Part shown: piece by piece, positions 1-9,464 of the stretch
Layout: each line of letters starts with the position of its first letter
Numbering within the stretch: the stretch's first letter is position 1
Assembly (NCBI GenBank): GCA_913062555.1
Contig: CAJXVU010000018.1
Coordinates: forward strand, 1-64,000
DNA from: an uncultured Bacteroidota bacterium
Lineage (GTDB): Bacteria > Bacteroidota > Bacteroidia > Flavobacteriales > Flavobacteriaceae
Reading direction: 5' to 3'
Length of the DNA stretch: 64,000 nt
The notes under the pieces: model-generated
Databases searched by the model: none
Told to the model about the DNA's origin: nothing
What the model saw: only the letters and a program-made list of their open reading frames with translations
Program-made: the position numbers and the translations under genes

Positions 1-12
1 TAAAGGCAATTT

Positions 13-2901
13 ATGGCTGAAACAATTAGATTAAATAAAGTACTAAGGGAGTTAAATATCTCTATAGATCGTGCAGTAGATTTTTTAGAAACTAAGGGCA
101 TCGAAATAGAGAAACGACCTACTACAAAAATTTCTACTGAAGTTTACGATGTTCTTTCGGGAGAATTTCAAACTGATGCTAGTAAAAAAGTAGCCTCTAA
201 AGAAGTTAGTGAAGCAAAGCTTAAGGAAAAAGAAGCACTTCGTGTAGAACGGGAACGTGAAATTGAAGAAAAACTTCAAAGGCAAGAAGCCGCTAAAAAA
301 GAAGTCGTTAAGGCCAAAACTAAGTTGGAAGGTCCCAAACAGGTTGGTAAGATCGATTTAGATAGCTCTAAAAAGGAGGAGGAAAAGCCTGAAGTGCCTA
401 AAAACGATGCGCCTAAAAAAGAGGAGCCTAAAAAAGAGGAAGCACCTAAAAAAGAGGAAGCACCTAAAAAAGTGGAAGCACCTAAAACGGAAAAAACGCC
501 AGCTAAAGAAAAGGTTGAAACTAAGGTTGTTGAGGCCAAAGCACCTAAGTTGGTTGCTCCTAAAATAGTAGCAACTCCTAAAAAAGAGGAAGCCCCTAAA
601 GAAGTAGAAGTGCCTAAAGTTCAGGAAAAGTCAAAAGATAAAGTAAAAGATACACCTGAAGTTGAGCCAAAAACAAAAGATGTTGAAAGTGAGCAACCAA
701 AGGAAGAGCGCGTTCAAACAAAATATCAAAAGTTAACTGGACCAAAATCAACTGGTGAAAAAATAGACTTATCTCAATTTAATAAGCCAAAGAAAAAGAA
801 AGAAGATAAAAAACCTAATGCTAATGCTGATGCAAAAAAGAAACGTCGACGTATTAGTAAAGTAGGAGGTGGTGCACCACAACAAGGAGGATCTAGACCT
901 GGAGGAGGACAAGGAAATGCTCCAAGAGGCGGTAATAGAGGAGGTGTTAAACCAAGAGGTGCCCAAAGACGACCACAAATTGTTAAAGAGGAGCCAAGTG
1001 CAGAAGAAGTACAAAAACAAGTTCGTGAAACTTTAGAAAAGCTTCAAGGGAAATCAAATAAACGTAAAGGTGCTAAATACCGTAGAGATAAAAGAGATTC
1101 ACACCGTCAACAAACCGAAATAGACCAAGAGTTAGCAGCAGCAGAAAGTAAAGTCCTAAAAGTGACAGAATTTGTTACTGCAAATGAAGTTGCAACAATG
1201 ATGGAAGTATCTGTAACCCAAATTATATCGGCGTGTATGTCACTAGGTATGATGGTTACCATGAATCAAAGATTAGATGCAGAAACCTTATCGATTGTCG
1301 CAGAGGAGTTTGGTTATAAAGTAGAATTTATTACATCAGACTTAGAGGATGCGATAGAAGAAGTTGAAGATCGTACTGAAGATTTAAAAGAACGTGCACC
1401 AATTATTACTGTAATGGGGCATGTGGATCACGGTAAAACTTCTCTTCTGGATTATATCCGTAAAGAAAATGTTATTGCAGGTGAGTCCGGTGGGATTACA
1501 CAGCACATTGGTGCTTATAGTGTAAAACTTGAGTCAGGACAAAAAATCGCGTTTTTAGATACGCCTGGTCACGAGGCGTTTACGGCAATGCGTGCGCGTG
1601 GAGCACAAATTACGGATTTGGTAATTATTGTGATTGCAGCGGATGATGATATTATGCCTCAAACAAAAGAGGCGATATCGCATGCACAAGCAGCCGGAGT
1701 ACCAATTATATTCGCCATTAATAAAATTGATAGACCAGCGGCTAACCCAGAGAAAGTTAAAGAAGGCCTTGCTAATATGAATTTATTAGTAGAAGACTGG
1801 GGAGGGAAAATTCAATCTCATGATATTTCAGCGAAAATGGGTACTGGTATTGATGAGTTGTTAGAAAAAGTATTGCTTGAAGCAGAATTATTAGAGTTAA
1901 AGGCAAATCCAACTAAACCAGCTGTAGGAGCTGTAGTTGAGGCTTTCTTAGATAAAGGACGTGGATATGTGTCAACAATTTTAGTCCAAGCAGGAACGCT
2001 TAAAATTGGAGACTATGTATTGGCTGGAAAAAACAGTGGTAAAGTTAAAGCGATGTATGATGAAAGGGGGAATAGTATTGAAGAAGCTGGACCTTCAACA
2101 CCAATTTCTATTTTAGGATTAGATGGAGCACCACAAGCAGGTGATAAGTTTAATGTCTTTAAGGATGAACGTGAAGCTAAACAAATTGCTGCAAAACGTA
2201 CACAATTACAACGTGAACAATCAGTAAGAACACAACGTCATATTACACTTGATGAAATTGGACGTCGTATCGCACTTGGAGACTTTAAAGAATTAAATAT
2301 TATTCTTAAAGGGGATGTGGACGGATCAGTAGAAGCATTGACAGATTCATTCCAGAAATTATCTACTGAAGAAATTCAAGTTAATATTATACATAAAGCG
2401 GTAGGTGCCATTACAGAAAGTGATGTGTTATTGGCTTCTGCATCTGATGCCATTATTATTGGATTTAATGTGAGACCAATGGGTAATGCACGTCAAATAG
2501 CAGATAAAGAAGAAATCGATATTAGAATGTACTCGATTATTTATGATGCTATTAACGATCTTAAAGACGCAATGGAAGGTATGTTATCTCCAGTGTTTAA
2601 AGAGGAAATTACAGGAACAGCGGAAATTAGAGAAATCTTTAAAGTTTCTAAAATTGGAACTATAGCAGGTTGTATGGTTACCAGTGGTAAAATATTTAGA
2701 AACTCAGGGATACGTTTAATTAGAGAAGGGGTTGTGATTTATACAGGAGAATTAGCATCCTTAAAGCGATTTAAAGATGATGCTAAGGAAGTGGCTAAAG
2801 GCTACGATTGTGGAACACAAATCAAAAATTACAACGATATTAATGAAGGTGATGTGATTGAAGCTTTCCATGAAGTTGAAGTAAAAAAGAAATTGAAATA
2901 A
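13..2901 (+). CDS. infB: Translation initiation factor IF-2
   Basis: GTPase that brings initiator fMet-tRNA to the 30S ribosome and promotes subunit joining in the cytoplasm. The 962-residue protein has an N-terminal IF2_N domain (about 1-50), a long Lys/Glu/Pro- then Gly/Arg-rich linker (about 110-360), a second IF2_N-like segment (about 390-445), the G domain with GHVDHGKT (469-476), DTPGHEAF and NKID, then the beta-barrel and C-terminal fMet-tRNA domains. The length is typical of Bacteroidota IF2, which carry long low-complexity linkers. The TAA at positions 1-3 may end an upstream gene (nusA in the usual order), but that lies outside the window. A perfect terminator follows. Identification is certain. 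Confidence 0.98.
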   Translation: MAETIRLNKVLRELNISIDRAVDFLETKGIEIEKRPTTKISTEVYDVLSGEFQTDASKKVASKEVSEAKLKEKEALRVEREREIEEKLQRQEAAKKEVVKAKTKLEGPKQVGKIDLDSSKKEEEKPEVPKNDAPKKEEPKKEEAPKKEEAPKKVEAPKTEKTPAKEKVETKVVEAKAPKLVAPKIVATPKKEEAPKEVEVPKVQEKSKDKVKDTPEVEPKTKDVESEQPKEERVQTKYQKLTGPKSTGEKIDLSQFNKPKKKKEDKKPNANADAKKKRRRISKVGGGAPQQGGSRPGGGQGNAPRGGNRGGVKPRGAQRRPQIVKEEPSAEEVQKQVRETLEKLQGKSNKRKGAKYRRDKRDSHRQQTEIDQELAAAESKVLKVTEFVTANEVATMMEVSVTQIISACMSLGMMVTMNQRLDAETLSIVAEEFGYKVEFITSDLEDAIEEVEDRTEDLKERAPIITVMGHVDHGKTSLLDYIRKENVIAGESGGITQHIGAYSVKLESGQKIAFLDTPGHEAFTAMRARGAQITDLVIIVIAADDDIMPQTKEAISHAQAAGVPIIFAINKIDRPAANPEKVKEGLANMNLLVEDWGGKIQSHDISAKMGTGIDELLEKVLLEAELLELKANPTKPAVGAVVEAFLDKGRGYVSTILVQAGTLKIGDYVLAGKNSGKVKAMYDERGNSIEEAGPSTPISILGLDGAPQAGDKFNVFKDEREAKQIAAKRTQLQREQSVRTQRHITLDEIGRRIALGDFKELNIILKGDVDGSVEALTDSFQKLSTEEIQVNIIHKAVGAITESDVLLASASDAIIIGFNVRPMGNARQIADKEEIDIRMYSIIYDAINDLKDAMEGMLSPVFKEEITGTAEIREIFKVSKIGTIAGCMVTSGKIFRNSGIRLIREGVVIYTGELASLKRFKDDAKEVAKGYDCGTQIKNYNDINEGDVIEAFHEVEVKKKLK
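412..480 (+). repeat. In-gene 18-bp tandem repeat in infB linker
   Basis: Three nearly identical 18-bp units (starting at 427, 445 and 463) follow a partial unit at 412. Each encodes a Pro-Lys-Lys-Glu-Glu-Ala type hexapeptide. The array sits in the disordered linker of IF2, so its copy number could vary between strains without breaking the protein. It is a coding repeat, not a CRISPR. Confidence 0.85.
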
Positions 2902-2924
2902 AACATAATAATTATATTATTTTA

Positions 2925-2957
2925 AAATCCCTTCAGAACTGCTGAAGGGATTTTTTT
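2925..2957 (+). terminator. Rho-independent terminator of infB
   Basis: A perfect 12-bp stem (2925-2936 with 2942-2953) has a 5-nt loop and runs into seven T residues (2951-2957). It lies 23 nt after the infB stop codon. It also argues against the ATG at 2958 as the start of the next gene. Confidence 0.93.
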
Positions 2958-3001
2958 ATGATTTGTCGTGGTATAATAAAGTTAATTCTCTTTAACTTTT
3001 G

Positions 3002-3009
3002 TAGATTTG
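3002..3009 (+). promoter_or_regulatory. Putative -7 element for tail-collar gene
   Basis: TAGATTTG matches the Bacteroidota -7 consensus TAnnTTTG and lies 23 nt before the ATG at 3033. No convincing TTG (-33) is visible at the usual distance, so the call rests on the -7 element and its position. Confidence 0.35.
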
Positions 3010-3032
3010 AAATTCTAACAAATAAATTTTCT

Positions 3033-3617
3033 ATGAAAAAAGCAATTATAATTTTAGGCTTATTATCTTGTCTGTGTTTTACACATTCAGTTAATGCACA
3101 AGATGCAATACTTGGGGAAATAAAAATGTTTGCTGGTAATTTTGCCCCAACAGGTTGGGCAAAATGTGAAGGGCAACTTTTGTCTATTGCTCAAAATTCG
3201 GCACTATTTTCTCTTTTAGGGACGACCTATGGAGGGGATGGAGAGAGCACTTTTGGCATACCTGATTTAAGAGGTAGAGTGCCTTTAGGTCCTGGTACAG
3301 GGTCTGGACTATCCTCTAAAGCATTAGGACAAAATTCAGGAAGTGAAACCAATACATTGTCGGTGGCGCAAATGCCAAGACATAATCACGCTATTAATGC
3401 AGTGAGTGCAGATGGGAATAAATCCACACCATCTGGGAATTTACCTGCTAGTACAAAGCTTTTAGATCCAGAGTATTCTGATGGATCAGCCACAATAACC
3501 ATGAACTCAAACATGGTTGCCAATACAGGGGATGGTGCGTCAGTTAATAATATGCAACCCTATTTATCGGTTACTTTTATTATAGCAGTAGTTGGAATAT
3601 ATCCATCACAAAATTAA
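3033..3617 (+). CDS. Secreted phage tail collar-domain protein
   Basis: A 194-residue protein with a signal peptide (about 1-23, ending near NAQ) and a Tail Collar domain of the microcystin-dependent-protein type. Recognisable motifs are LGEIKMFAGNFAP, GWAKCEGQLL, LGTTYGGDG, FGIPDLRGRVP and a MPRHNH turn. In phages such domains shape tail-fibre tips. The bacterial stand-alone versions have no settled function. Here the signal peptide points to export, which is not how tail-fibre components act. The start at 3033 is preferred over 2958 because it gives a proper signal peptide and follows a putative promoter, whereas 2958 abuts the infB terminator. Six nucleotides separate it from the next gene, a T9SS cargo, so the two are probably co-transcribed. 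Confidence 0.8.
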   Translation: MKKAIIILGLLSCLCFTHSVNAQDAILGEIKMFAGNFAPTGWAKCEGQLLSIAQNSALFSLLGTTYGGDGESTFGIPDLRGRVPLGPGTGSGLSSKALGQNSGSETNTLSVAQMPRHNHAINAVSADGNKSTPSGNLPASTKLLDPEYSDGSATITMNSNMVANTGDGASVNNMQPYLSVTFIIAVVGIYPSQN

Positions 3618-3623
3618 CTGGGC

Positions 3624-4325
3624 ATGAGATATAACCAACAAATACTATTTGCCTTTATTTTGATGTTAGGGAGTAGTGCAATTGCACAATCAGTTACATT
3701 TAATGCCTGTCATCCTTTTTTTGAAGATCAGAATTTTGTTCTACAAAATGTAGGGACAGATGCCACAGGAAGAAATATTTTTGAGAGTACTCCAGTTTCT
3801 GGAGATCAACCTTGTAGTGGCTTGGGGGTTTGTGAATTGAAACTTTCATGGAGTGTTGCCAATGCACAATGGGAATTGATAGGCGATGATGGCGATGGAA
3901 ACTTTGACACCAACTATTTAATTTATAAAAACAATTCGGCGTCTACGCCAAATCCACCGAGTCTTGCGTTGGGAATTTGGACTGAAGATGTTGCGACCAC
4001 AGGTGGAGCTTGCGGAGGTGATGGTGCCTCTAGTATTGCGGTAATGACAGGCGATGTTCAGGATGACCTAAATGTATTGGGACTTTCAGATGTAGAATTA
4101 CTTACTGTTGTAAACATTTATCCGAACCCAGCAACATCAAGTATTAATATTGAATGTCGTGAAGTATTGGAATCCGTTGAAATTTATGAGATGACAGGGA
4201 AGTTAATATTAAGAACTCAAAATAAATCTGGTCAAATTACAGTGAGCCATTTAAATACGGGCATGTATATCACAAAAATATGGGTAAACAGCAAAGTGTA
4301 TATAAATAGGTTACTTGTTAAATAA
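3624..4325 (+). CDS. T9SS type A sorting-domain secreted protein
   Basis: A 233-residue exported protein with a signal peptide (about 1-21, ending AIAQ) and a C-terminal type A T9SS sorting domain of about 70 residues (VNIYPNPA..., YEMTGKL, LNTGMYI). It is therefore expected to cross the outer membrane by the type IX system. The middle part (about 22-155) has paired cysteines (CSGLGVCEL) and Asp/Gly-rich segments (GDDGDGNFD) that could bind calcium, but I do not recognise the domain. It follows the tail-collar gene by 6 nt, and together they may form a surface-exposed pair. Confidence 0.75.
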   Translation: MRYNQQILFAFILMLGSSAIAQSVTFNACHPFFEDQNFVLQNVGTDATGRNIFESTPVSGDQPCSGLGVCELKLSWSVANAQWELIGDDGDGNFDTNYLIYKNNSASTPNPPSLALGIWTEDVATTGGACGGDGASSIAVMTGDVQDDLNVLGLSDVELLTVVNIYPNPATSSINIECREVLESVEIYEMTGKLILRTQNKSGQITVSHLNTGMYITKIWVNSKVYINRLLVK

Positions 4326-4342
4326 TCTCCAGAATAAAGCAC

Positions 4343-4380
4343 AAAAAAATAGCGATTTCTTTTGGAATCGCTATTTTTTT
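4343..4380. terminator. Bidirectional terminator between convergent genes
   Basis: A perfect 15-bp stem (4343-4357 with 4366-4380) has an 8-nt loop, A7 on the left and T7 on the right, so it reads as an intrinsic terminator on both strands. It sits between the plus-strand T9SS gene and the minus-strand SPOR gene. Confidence 0.9.
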
Positions 4381-4397
4381 ACTTCAGATTATTGAGA

Positions 4398-4793
4398 CTA
4401 TTTATTGTTCTTTTTAGGTTTGAAAATAAAAGCGCTTTTAAATTCTTTTTTAATGACCAATAAGGCACGATCTGCTTCCAATCGGGTTTTGAAATCCCCT
4501 ACCCATATCTTATAATTAGGAGTTTCATATTTCATTGAAGTTTCCCAATCTGAAAATGTATTTTTAAAATCTAACCGTGCTTTTTCAGCTCCTAAACGGT
4601 CGTTTGCTTGGCTAAATATTTGAATTTTGTAATTTAATTTAGTTTTATTAACGTCTTTTTTTAGTCTTAAAAGTGCATCAATATCACGATCTTGATTTAC
4701 GACTACAGCGCCCTCCTGTGCTTGACTTTGTGTAAAGCAAAACATTGAAAATAGTAGTGTTAGAATTAAAACTTTAGAGCCTGTTTTTAGCAT
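4398..4793 (-). CDS. Exported SPOR-domain protein
   Basis: A 131-residue protein with a signal peptide (about 1-25, ending QSQAQ) and a C-terminal SPOR domain (about 52-127) showing the typical pattern of two repeats: YKIQIFSQ...AEKARLDFK and YKIWVGDF...EADRALLVIKK. SPOR domains bind peptidoglycan glycan strands stripped of peptides, often at division sites. No catalytic domain is attached, so the protein is probably a small periplasmic cell-wall binder. It is transcribed away from the ACIII operon and shares a bidirectional terminator with the T9SS gene. Confidence 0.82.
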   Translation of the reverse strand: MLKTGSKVLILTLLFSMFCFTQSQAQEGAVVVNQDRDIDALLRLKKDVNKTKLNYKIQIFSQANDRLGAEKARLDFKNTFSDWETSMKYETPNYKIWVGDFKTRLEADRALLVIKKEFKSAFIFKPKKNNK

Positions 4794-4811
4794 AATCTAT
4801 GTGTTTTTGTG

Positions 4812-4819
4812 CAAATGTA
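4812..4819 (-). promoter_or_regulatory. Putative -7 element for SPOR gene
   Basis: On the minus strand 4819-4812 reads TACATTTG, matching TAnnTTTG, 19 nt before the SPOR start codon. The predicted leader would be about 12 nt. No clear -33 TTG is present. Confidence 0.35.
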
Positions 4820-4917
4820 AAGTATATAAACTTAAACATTGATATCTTTATTATTTAGAATCTCTATAAATTAGAAATTAACACTTATGTAACATTTATA
4901 AAATCGACTTTAAATGT

Positions 4918-4925
4918 TACTTTTG
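4918..4925 (+). promoter_or_regulatory. Putative -7 element for act-cox operon
   Basis: TACTTTTG fits TAnnTTTG. Transcription would begin near 4932, which excludes an actA start at 4914 and leaves 4962 or 5007. The -33 region lacks an obvious TTG, so the promoter may be weak or activator-dependent. Confidence 0.45.
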
Positions 4926-5006
4926 TGCGAGATTTTTATAACCGAATATTGTTCTATTTGTATGAAAAAATCATACCAAAGATTAGAAGGTAATTCAACT
5001 AACGAT

Positions 5007-6296
5007 ATGAAACAGGTGATACACCGTAAAATAACCTCAGGATTTCTGCTTACAGGTTTAATCTTTTTACTTACATTTTCAAGCAACCTATTTGCTCAGG
5101 ATGGTGATCCCGCAGAAGGGAAAGCATTGTTTAATACCAATTGTGCCGCATGTCATAATCTTGATAGAAAAATGACAGGCCCTGCACTTCGTGGTGTTGA
5201 AGCAAGATTAAGTGAGGATGAAGGCTTAGACAGAGATTGGATCTCTGGCTGGATAAGAAATAGTCCGTCAATGATAAAATCGGGTGATGCATATGCAGTT
5301 AAGATTTATACTGAATATAGTAATGCGCCAATGACGCCAATGCCGCAATTGAGTGATGAAGATATTAGTAATATACTTGCATATACGGCACAAGAAAAAG
5401 CTGCGCCTGCTGGAGGAACTGCTGTCACAACTCAAGCTAAAGCAAGAGAAGAAGGTGGTATTTCAAACGAATTGATTCTTGGAGCACTAGCAATATTATT
5501 TATGTTACTTGCTATAGGGCTAATCGTGGTAAACAAAACATTACGCCGATTTGCAATTGCAAATAACGTTGATGTGGCTGAGGAAGTAAGACGTAGATCG
5601 CTTTGGAAAGCTTTTGTGAAAAATCAATTTTTACTTTTGGTTACTGCAATATTTTTCCTTTTAACTAGTGCATATTTTATGTATGGTTTCGTCATGCAAA
5701 TTGGAATTGACCAAGGTTATCAACCTGTACAACCAATACATTTTTCTCATAAAATTCATGCTGGTGACAATAAAATAGATTGTAAATATTGTCATTCATC
5801 TGCTAGAGTTAGTAAAACTTCGGGAATACCTTCTTTAAATGTATGTATGAATTGTCATAAATCCATTTTTGAGTACAATGGCGAAACTACCGCTGATTAT
5901 AGTAAGGAGTTTTATGATGGTGAAATAAATAAATTATACGATGCTGTTGGATGGGATGATGAAGAACAACAATATACAGGAAATACTAAACCGGTCAAAT
6001 GGGTGAGAGTGCATAATCTTCCTGACTTCGTGTATTATAATCACTCACAGCATGTCATGGTTGGTGGTATTGAATGTCAAACTTGTCATGGACCTATTGA
6101 GGAAATGGAAATTGTAGAACAGCATTCACCATTAACAATGGGCTGGTGTATTAATTGTCATAAAACCACTAATGTGAAAACTAAAGACAATGGTTATTAC
6201 ACGAAAATACACGAGCAATTATCAAAAAAATATGGTGTGGACCAACTAACCGTAGCTATGCAAGGTGGGTTAGAATGTGGAAAATGTCATTACTAA
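5007..6296 (+). CDS. actA: ACIII subunit ActA, fused to a cytochrome c domain
   Basis: Multihaem c-type cytochrome subunit of alternative complex III, which oxidises menaquinol and passes electrons to the terminal oxidase on the periplasmic side. Six CxxCH sites are visible: one in an N-terminal monohaem domain (CAACH, near residue 46 from this start) and five in the C-terminal ActA domain (CKYCH, CMNCH, CQTCH, CINCH, CGKCH). Two hydrophobic segments (about 155-175 and 207-230) lie between the domains. The start at 5007 gives a standard signal peptide (MKQVIHRK..., ending LFAQ). 4962 is an in-frame alternative, and 4914 lies upstream of the predicted transcription start. It is the first gene of actABCDEF-coxBA. 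Confidence 0.93.
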   Translation: MKQVIHRKITSGFLLTGLIFLLTFSSNLFAQDGDPAEGKALFNTNCAACHNLDRKMTGPALRGVEARLSEDEGLDRDWISGWIRNSPSMIKSGDAYAVKIYTEYSNAPMTPMPQLSDEDISNILAYTAQEKAAPAGGTAVTTQAKAREEGGISNELILGALAILFMLLAIGLIVVNKTLRRFAIANNVDVAEEVRRRSLWKAFVKNQFLLLVTAIFFLLTSAYFMYGFVMQIGIDQGYQPVQPIHFSHKIHAGDNKIDCKYCHSSARVSKTSGIPSLNVCMNCHKSIFEYNGETTADYSKEFYDGEINKLYDAVGWDDEEQQYTGNTKPVKWVRVHNLPDFVYYNHSQHVMVGGIECQTCHGPIEEMEIVEQHSPLTMGWCINCHKTTNVKTKDNGYYTKIHEQLSKKYGVDQLTVAMQGGLECGKCHY

Positions 6297-6323
6297 TAAT
6301 AAAGAAGTTAATTCAATTATAAT

Positions 6324-9300
6324 ATGTCATCAAACAAGAAATACTGGAAAAGTGTTGGAGAGCTAAACGAAGAGAATAGCTCTGATCTTGAGACGCTTAG
6401 GCATAAAGAGTTTGTGCAAGAAGTTCCTGTGGATGAATTTTTAGGAGATAAAGACACTTTAGAGTCCTCTTCTACATCCCGTCGTGATTTCTTAAAGTAT
6501 GTTGGTTTTAGTACTGCAGCAGCGTCGTTAGCCGCTTGTGAAGGCCCTGTGAGAAAATCGATTCCTTATGTTGTACAACCAGATCAAATTATTCCTGGTG
6601 TAGCTAACTATTATGCAACTACAATTGCTAATGGACATGATTTTGCTAGCATTTTAGTAAAAACTCGTGAGGGGCGTCCAATAAAAATTGATAACAATAA
6701 CTTGGCAACTACAAATGGTAGTGCTAATGCCAGAGTTAATGCCTCAGTTTTAGATTTATATGATAGTTTAAGAGTCGCTTCTCCAATGAAAGGGGAAGAA
6801 GAAAGCTCTTGGACGGAGTTTGATGCAGATACAACTCAAGCATTAAACAGTCTTAAAAATGAGGGTAAGGAAATAGTATTGTTAACACAAACTTTTGCTA
6901 GCCCATCAACATCGAGATTAATATCAGAATTTAGAGAAAAATATGGTAATGTGCGTCATGTAGTATACGATGCAATTTCAGAATCGGCTGCAATTGAAGC
7001 TTACCAGAATAAATATGGAGAACGTGGTTTAGCCAATTACGATTTTTCAAAAGCAGCTACGATTGTTTCTGTTGGTGCAGATTTCTTAGGAGATTGGCAT
7101 GGAGGTGGATTTGATTCAGCATATGCAAAAGGACGTATTCCACAACATGGGAAAATGTCTCGTCATATTCAGTTTGAGTCTAACATGAGTTTAACAGGAG
7201 CTAATGCAGATAAGCGCATACCATTAAAACCCAGTGAACAAAAAGTAGTTTTAGCTAAATTGTATGGTAAAATAACTGGATCTTCGGTTTCAGGGACATT
7301 ACCTGCGAATGTTGCTGCTGCTGTTGATGCTACTGCTTCTGAATTATTAAAAGCTGGAAGTAATGCTGTTGTTGTGACTGGGATTCAAGATGTGAAAGCA
7401 CAAAATATTGTGTTGGCAATCAATGAGGCGTTAGGGAGTAATGCATTTGATGCATCTACCCCAATTAAAACAAGACAAGGTGATGATAAGGCGGTTGCTC
7501 AATTAGTTGCTGATATGAATGCAGGAACGATTGGTGCGATAATCATGAGTGGTGTTAACCCAATGTATACCCTTCCAAATGCAGCTGAGTTTGAAGCTGG
7601 TTTGGGTAAGGTTGATCTATCAATAGCCTTTTCAATGAAAGTTGATGAAACTGCGTCATTAACAAATTATATCGCGGCGGCACCTCACTATTTAGAATCT
7701 TGGGGTGATGTAGAATTAAAAAAAGGGCATTATGGGTTAATGCAACCTACAATTCGTCCATTATTTGATACAAGACAATTTCAGGATGCATTATTAATGT
7801 GGAATGAGAATACGGCAACGTATCACGATTATATAAAAGACACTTGGAATACGAGTGTGCTTAACGGATCTACATGGAGTCAAGCATTGCATGATGGAAT
7901 CTATGTTAATACTAATGTTGAGGCAGCAGCTGTTGAAGCTGAAGCAAATGATTCTGCTAATGCAGATGCTAGAGTTTTAGCTGGAGCATCATCAAATGGA
8001 TTTGAATTAACATTATATTCTAAAACCGGTATGGGTGATGGGCAACAAGCCAATAACCCTTGGTTACAAGAATTTCCAGATCCTTTAACAAGAGCATCAT
8101 GGGATAATTACTTAACCATGTCAGAAGCTGATGCTAAAGAATTAGGCCTGTTTTTGGAAGAGAGTTCATTCTTTAACGAAGCAAGACATGATGCAACAGG
8201 AGGATTAAATGGTAAATATGCAAATATTACTGTTAATGGTGTGACTTTAAAAGTTCCAGTAATGATTCAACCAGGTCAAGCAAAAGGGTCGGTTGGTTTG
8301 TCATTTGGATACGGTAAAACACTTGGCATGAAAATAGAAATGCAAACAGGTGTAAATGCATATCCACTTTATAATGATTTTGATACTGTACAAGAGGTGA
8401 CTATTGAGGCTACTACTGGTAAACATGAATTTGCTTGTGTACAGTTGCATAATACGTTAATGGGACGTGGTGATATTATTAAAGAAACAACATTAGAAGT
8501 CTTTAATTCTGAAAAAGCTAGTACTTGGAATTCGGTTCCTGTAGTATCTTTAAACCATGAAGAAACCCCAGTAACATCTTCAGATGTAGATTTATGGGCT
8601 GAATTTGACCGTTCAATTGGACATCACTTTAATTTATCAATTGACTTAAATGCCTGTACAGGATGTGGTTCATGTGTAATAGCATGTCACGCCGAAAATA
8701 ATGTGCCCGTAGTTGGTAAAGAAGAAATTAGACGTAGTCGTGATATGCACTGGTTACGTATTGATAGATATTATTCATCAGAGGATACTTTTGAACATGA
8801 TAATGAGAAGAAAGACAATATTAAAGGATTAGCGAGTTCTTTGACTGGTTTTGCAGAAATGGAAGATCCATCAGAAAACCCTCAAGTCGTATTTCAACCA
8901 GTAATGTGTCAGCATTGTAACCATGCCCCTTGTGAAACCGTATGTCCAGTGGCTGCAACATCACATGGTCGTCAAGGACAAAACCATATGGCGTATAACC
9001 GTTGTGTAGGGACTAGATATTGTGCAAATAACTGTCCTTATAAAGTGCGTCGTTTTAACTGGTTCTTATATAATGGCAATGATGAATTTGATTTCCATAT
9101 GAACGATGACTTAGGGCGTATGGTAATTAATCCGGATGTGACTGTGAGGTCTCGTGGAGTAATGGAAAAATGTTCTATGTGTATTCAAATGACTCAGAAA
9201 ACAATTCTTGATGCCAAACGCGACGGTAGAGTAGTTAAGCCAAATGAATTTAAAACAGCATGTTCTGCTGCTTGTAGTTCAGGAGCAATGGTATTTGGAG

Positions 9301-9431
9301 ATATTAACGACAAGCATAGTGATATCACTGAGCTTAAAGATGATAATAGAGCGTATCACTTACTTGAAAGTGTTGGTACTAAGCCAAATGTGGTGTATCA
9401 AGTTAAAGTAAGAAATACAAACGAAGCATAA
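6324..9431 (+). CDS. actB: ACIII subunit ActB, Fe-S protein
   Basis: Periplasmic electron-transfer subunit of alternative complex III. The 1035 residues comprise a Tat signal (SRRDFLKYV, Arg53-Arg54) followed by a lipobox-like LAAC (Cys72), a large molybdopterin-oxidoreductase-like domain (B1, about 75-740) and a ferredoxin-like B2 domain (about 755-1010) with four cysteine groups: CTGCGSCVIAC, CQHCNHAPCETVC, CVGTRYCANNC and CSMCIQM plus later Cys. In this family B1 has lost its molybdenum cofactor and is structural. B2 carries the Fe-S clusters that feed the ActA haems. Export through Tat fits cofactor insertion in the cytoplasm. It lies 27 nt after actA. Confidence 0.95.
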   Translation: MSSNKKYWKSVGELNEENSSDLETLRHKEFVQEVPVDEFLGDKDTLESSSTSRRDFLKYVGFSTAAASLAACEGPVRKSIPYVVQPDQIIPGVANYYATTIANGHDFASILVKTREGRPIKIDNNNLATTNGSANARVNASVLDLYDSLRVASPMKGEEESSWTEFDADTTQALNSLKNEGKEIVLLTQTFASPSTSRLISEFREKYGNVRHVVYDAISESAAIEAYQNKYGERGLANYDFSKAATIVSVGADFLGDWHGGGFDSAYAKGRIPQHGKMSRHIQFESNMSLTGANADKRIPLKPSEQKVVLAKLYGKITGSSVSGTLPANVAAAVDATASELLKAGSNAVVVTGIQDVKAQNIVLAINEALGSNAFDASTPIKTRQGDDKAVAQLVADMNAGTIGAIIMSGVNPMYTLPNAAEFEAGLGKVDLSIAFSMKVDETASLTNYIAAAPHYLESWGDVELKKGHYGLMQPTIRPLFDTRQFQDALLMWNENTATYHDYIKDTWNTSVLNGSTWSQALHDGIYVNTNVEAAAVEAEANDSANADARVLAGASSNGFELTLYSKTGMGDGQQANNPWLQEFPDPLTRASWDNYLTMSEADAKELGLFLEESSFFNEARHDATGGLNGKYANITVNGVTLKVPVMIQPGQAKGSVGLSFGYGKTLGMKIEMQTGVNAYPLYNDFDTVQEVTIEATTGKHEFACVQLHNTLMGRGDIIKETTLEVFNSEKASTWNSVPVVSLNHEETPVTSSDVDLWAEFDRSIGHHFNLSIDLNACTGCGSCVIACHAENNVPVVGKEEIRRSRDMHWLRIDRYYSSEDTFEHDNEKKDNIKGLASSLTGFAEMEDPSENPQVVFQPVMCQHCNHAPCETVCPVAATSHGRQGQNHMAYNRCVGTRYCANNCPYKVRRFNWFLYNGNDEFDFHMNDDLGRMVINPDVTVRSRGVMEKCSMCIQMTQKTILDAKRDGRVVKPNEFKTACSAACSSGAMVFGDINDKHSDITELKDDNRAYHLLESVGTKPNVVYQVKVRNTNEA

Positions 9432-9464
9432 AGCAAATTAATTAAGTAATAATTATAGAAGGAT

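Noticed and set aside
412-480. Tandem 18-bp repeats as a possible CRISPR or regulatory array
   Set aside because: The units are in frame within infB, have no spacers and encode a Pro/Lys/Glu-rich linker.
276-539. Minus-strand frame with repeated Ser/Phe/Leu-rich peptide
   Set aside because: It is the antisense reading of the infB repeat linker and has no independent support.
2958-3032. N-terminal extension of the tail-collar protein
   Set aside because: It begins at the last base of the infB terminator and lies before the predicted promoter; the ATG at 3033 gives a proper signal peptide.
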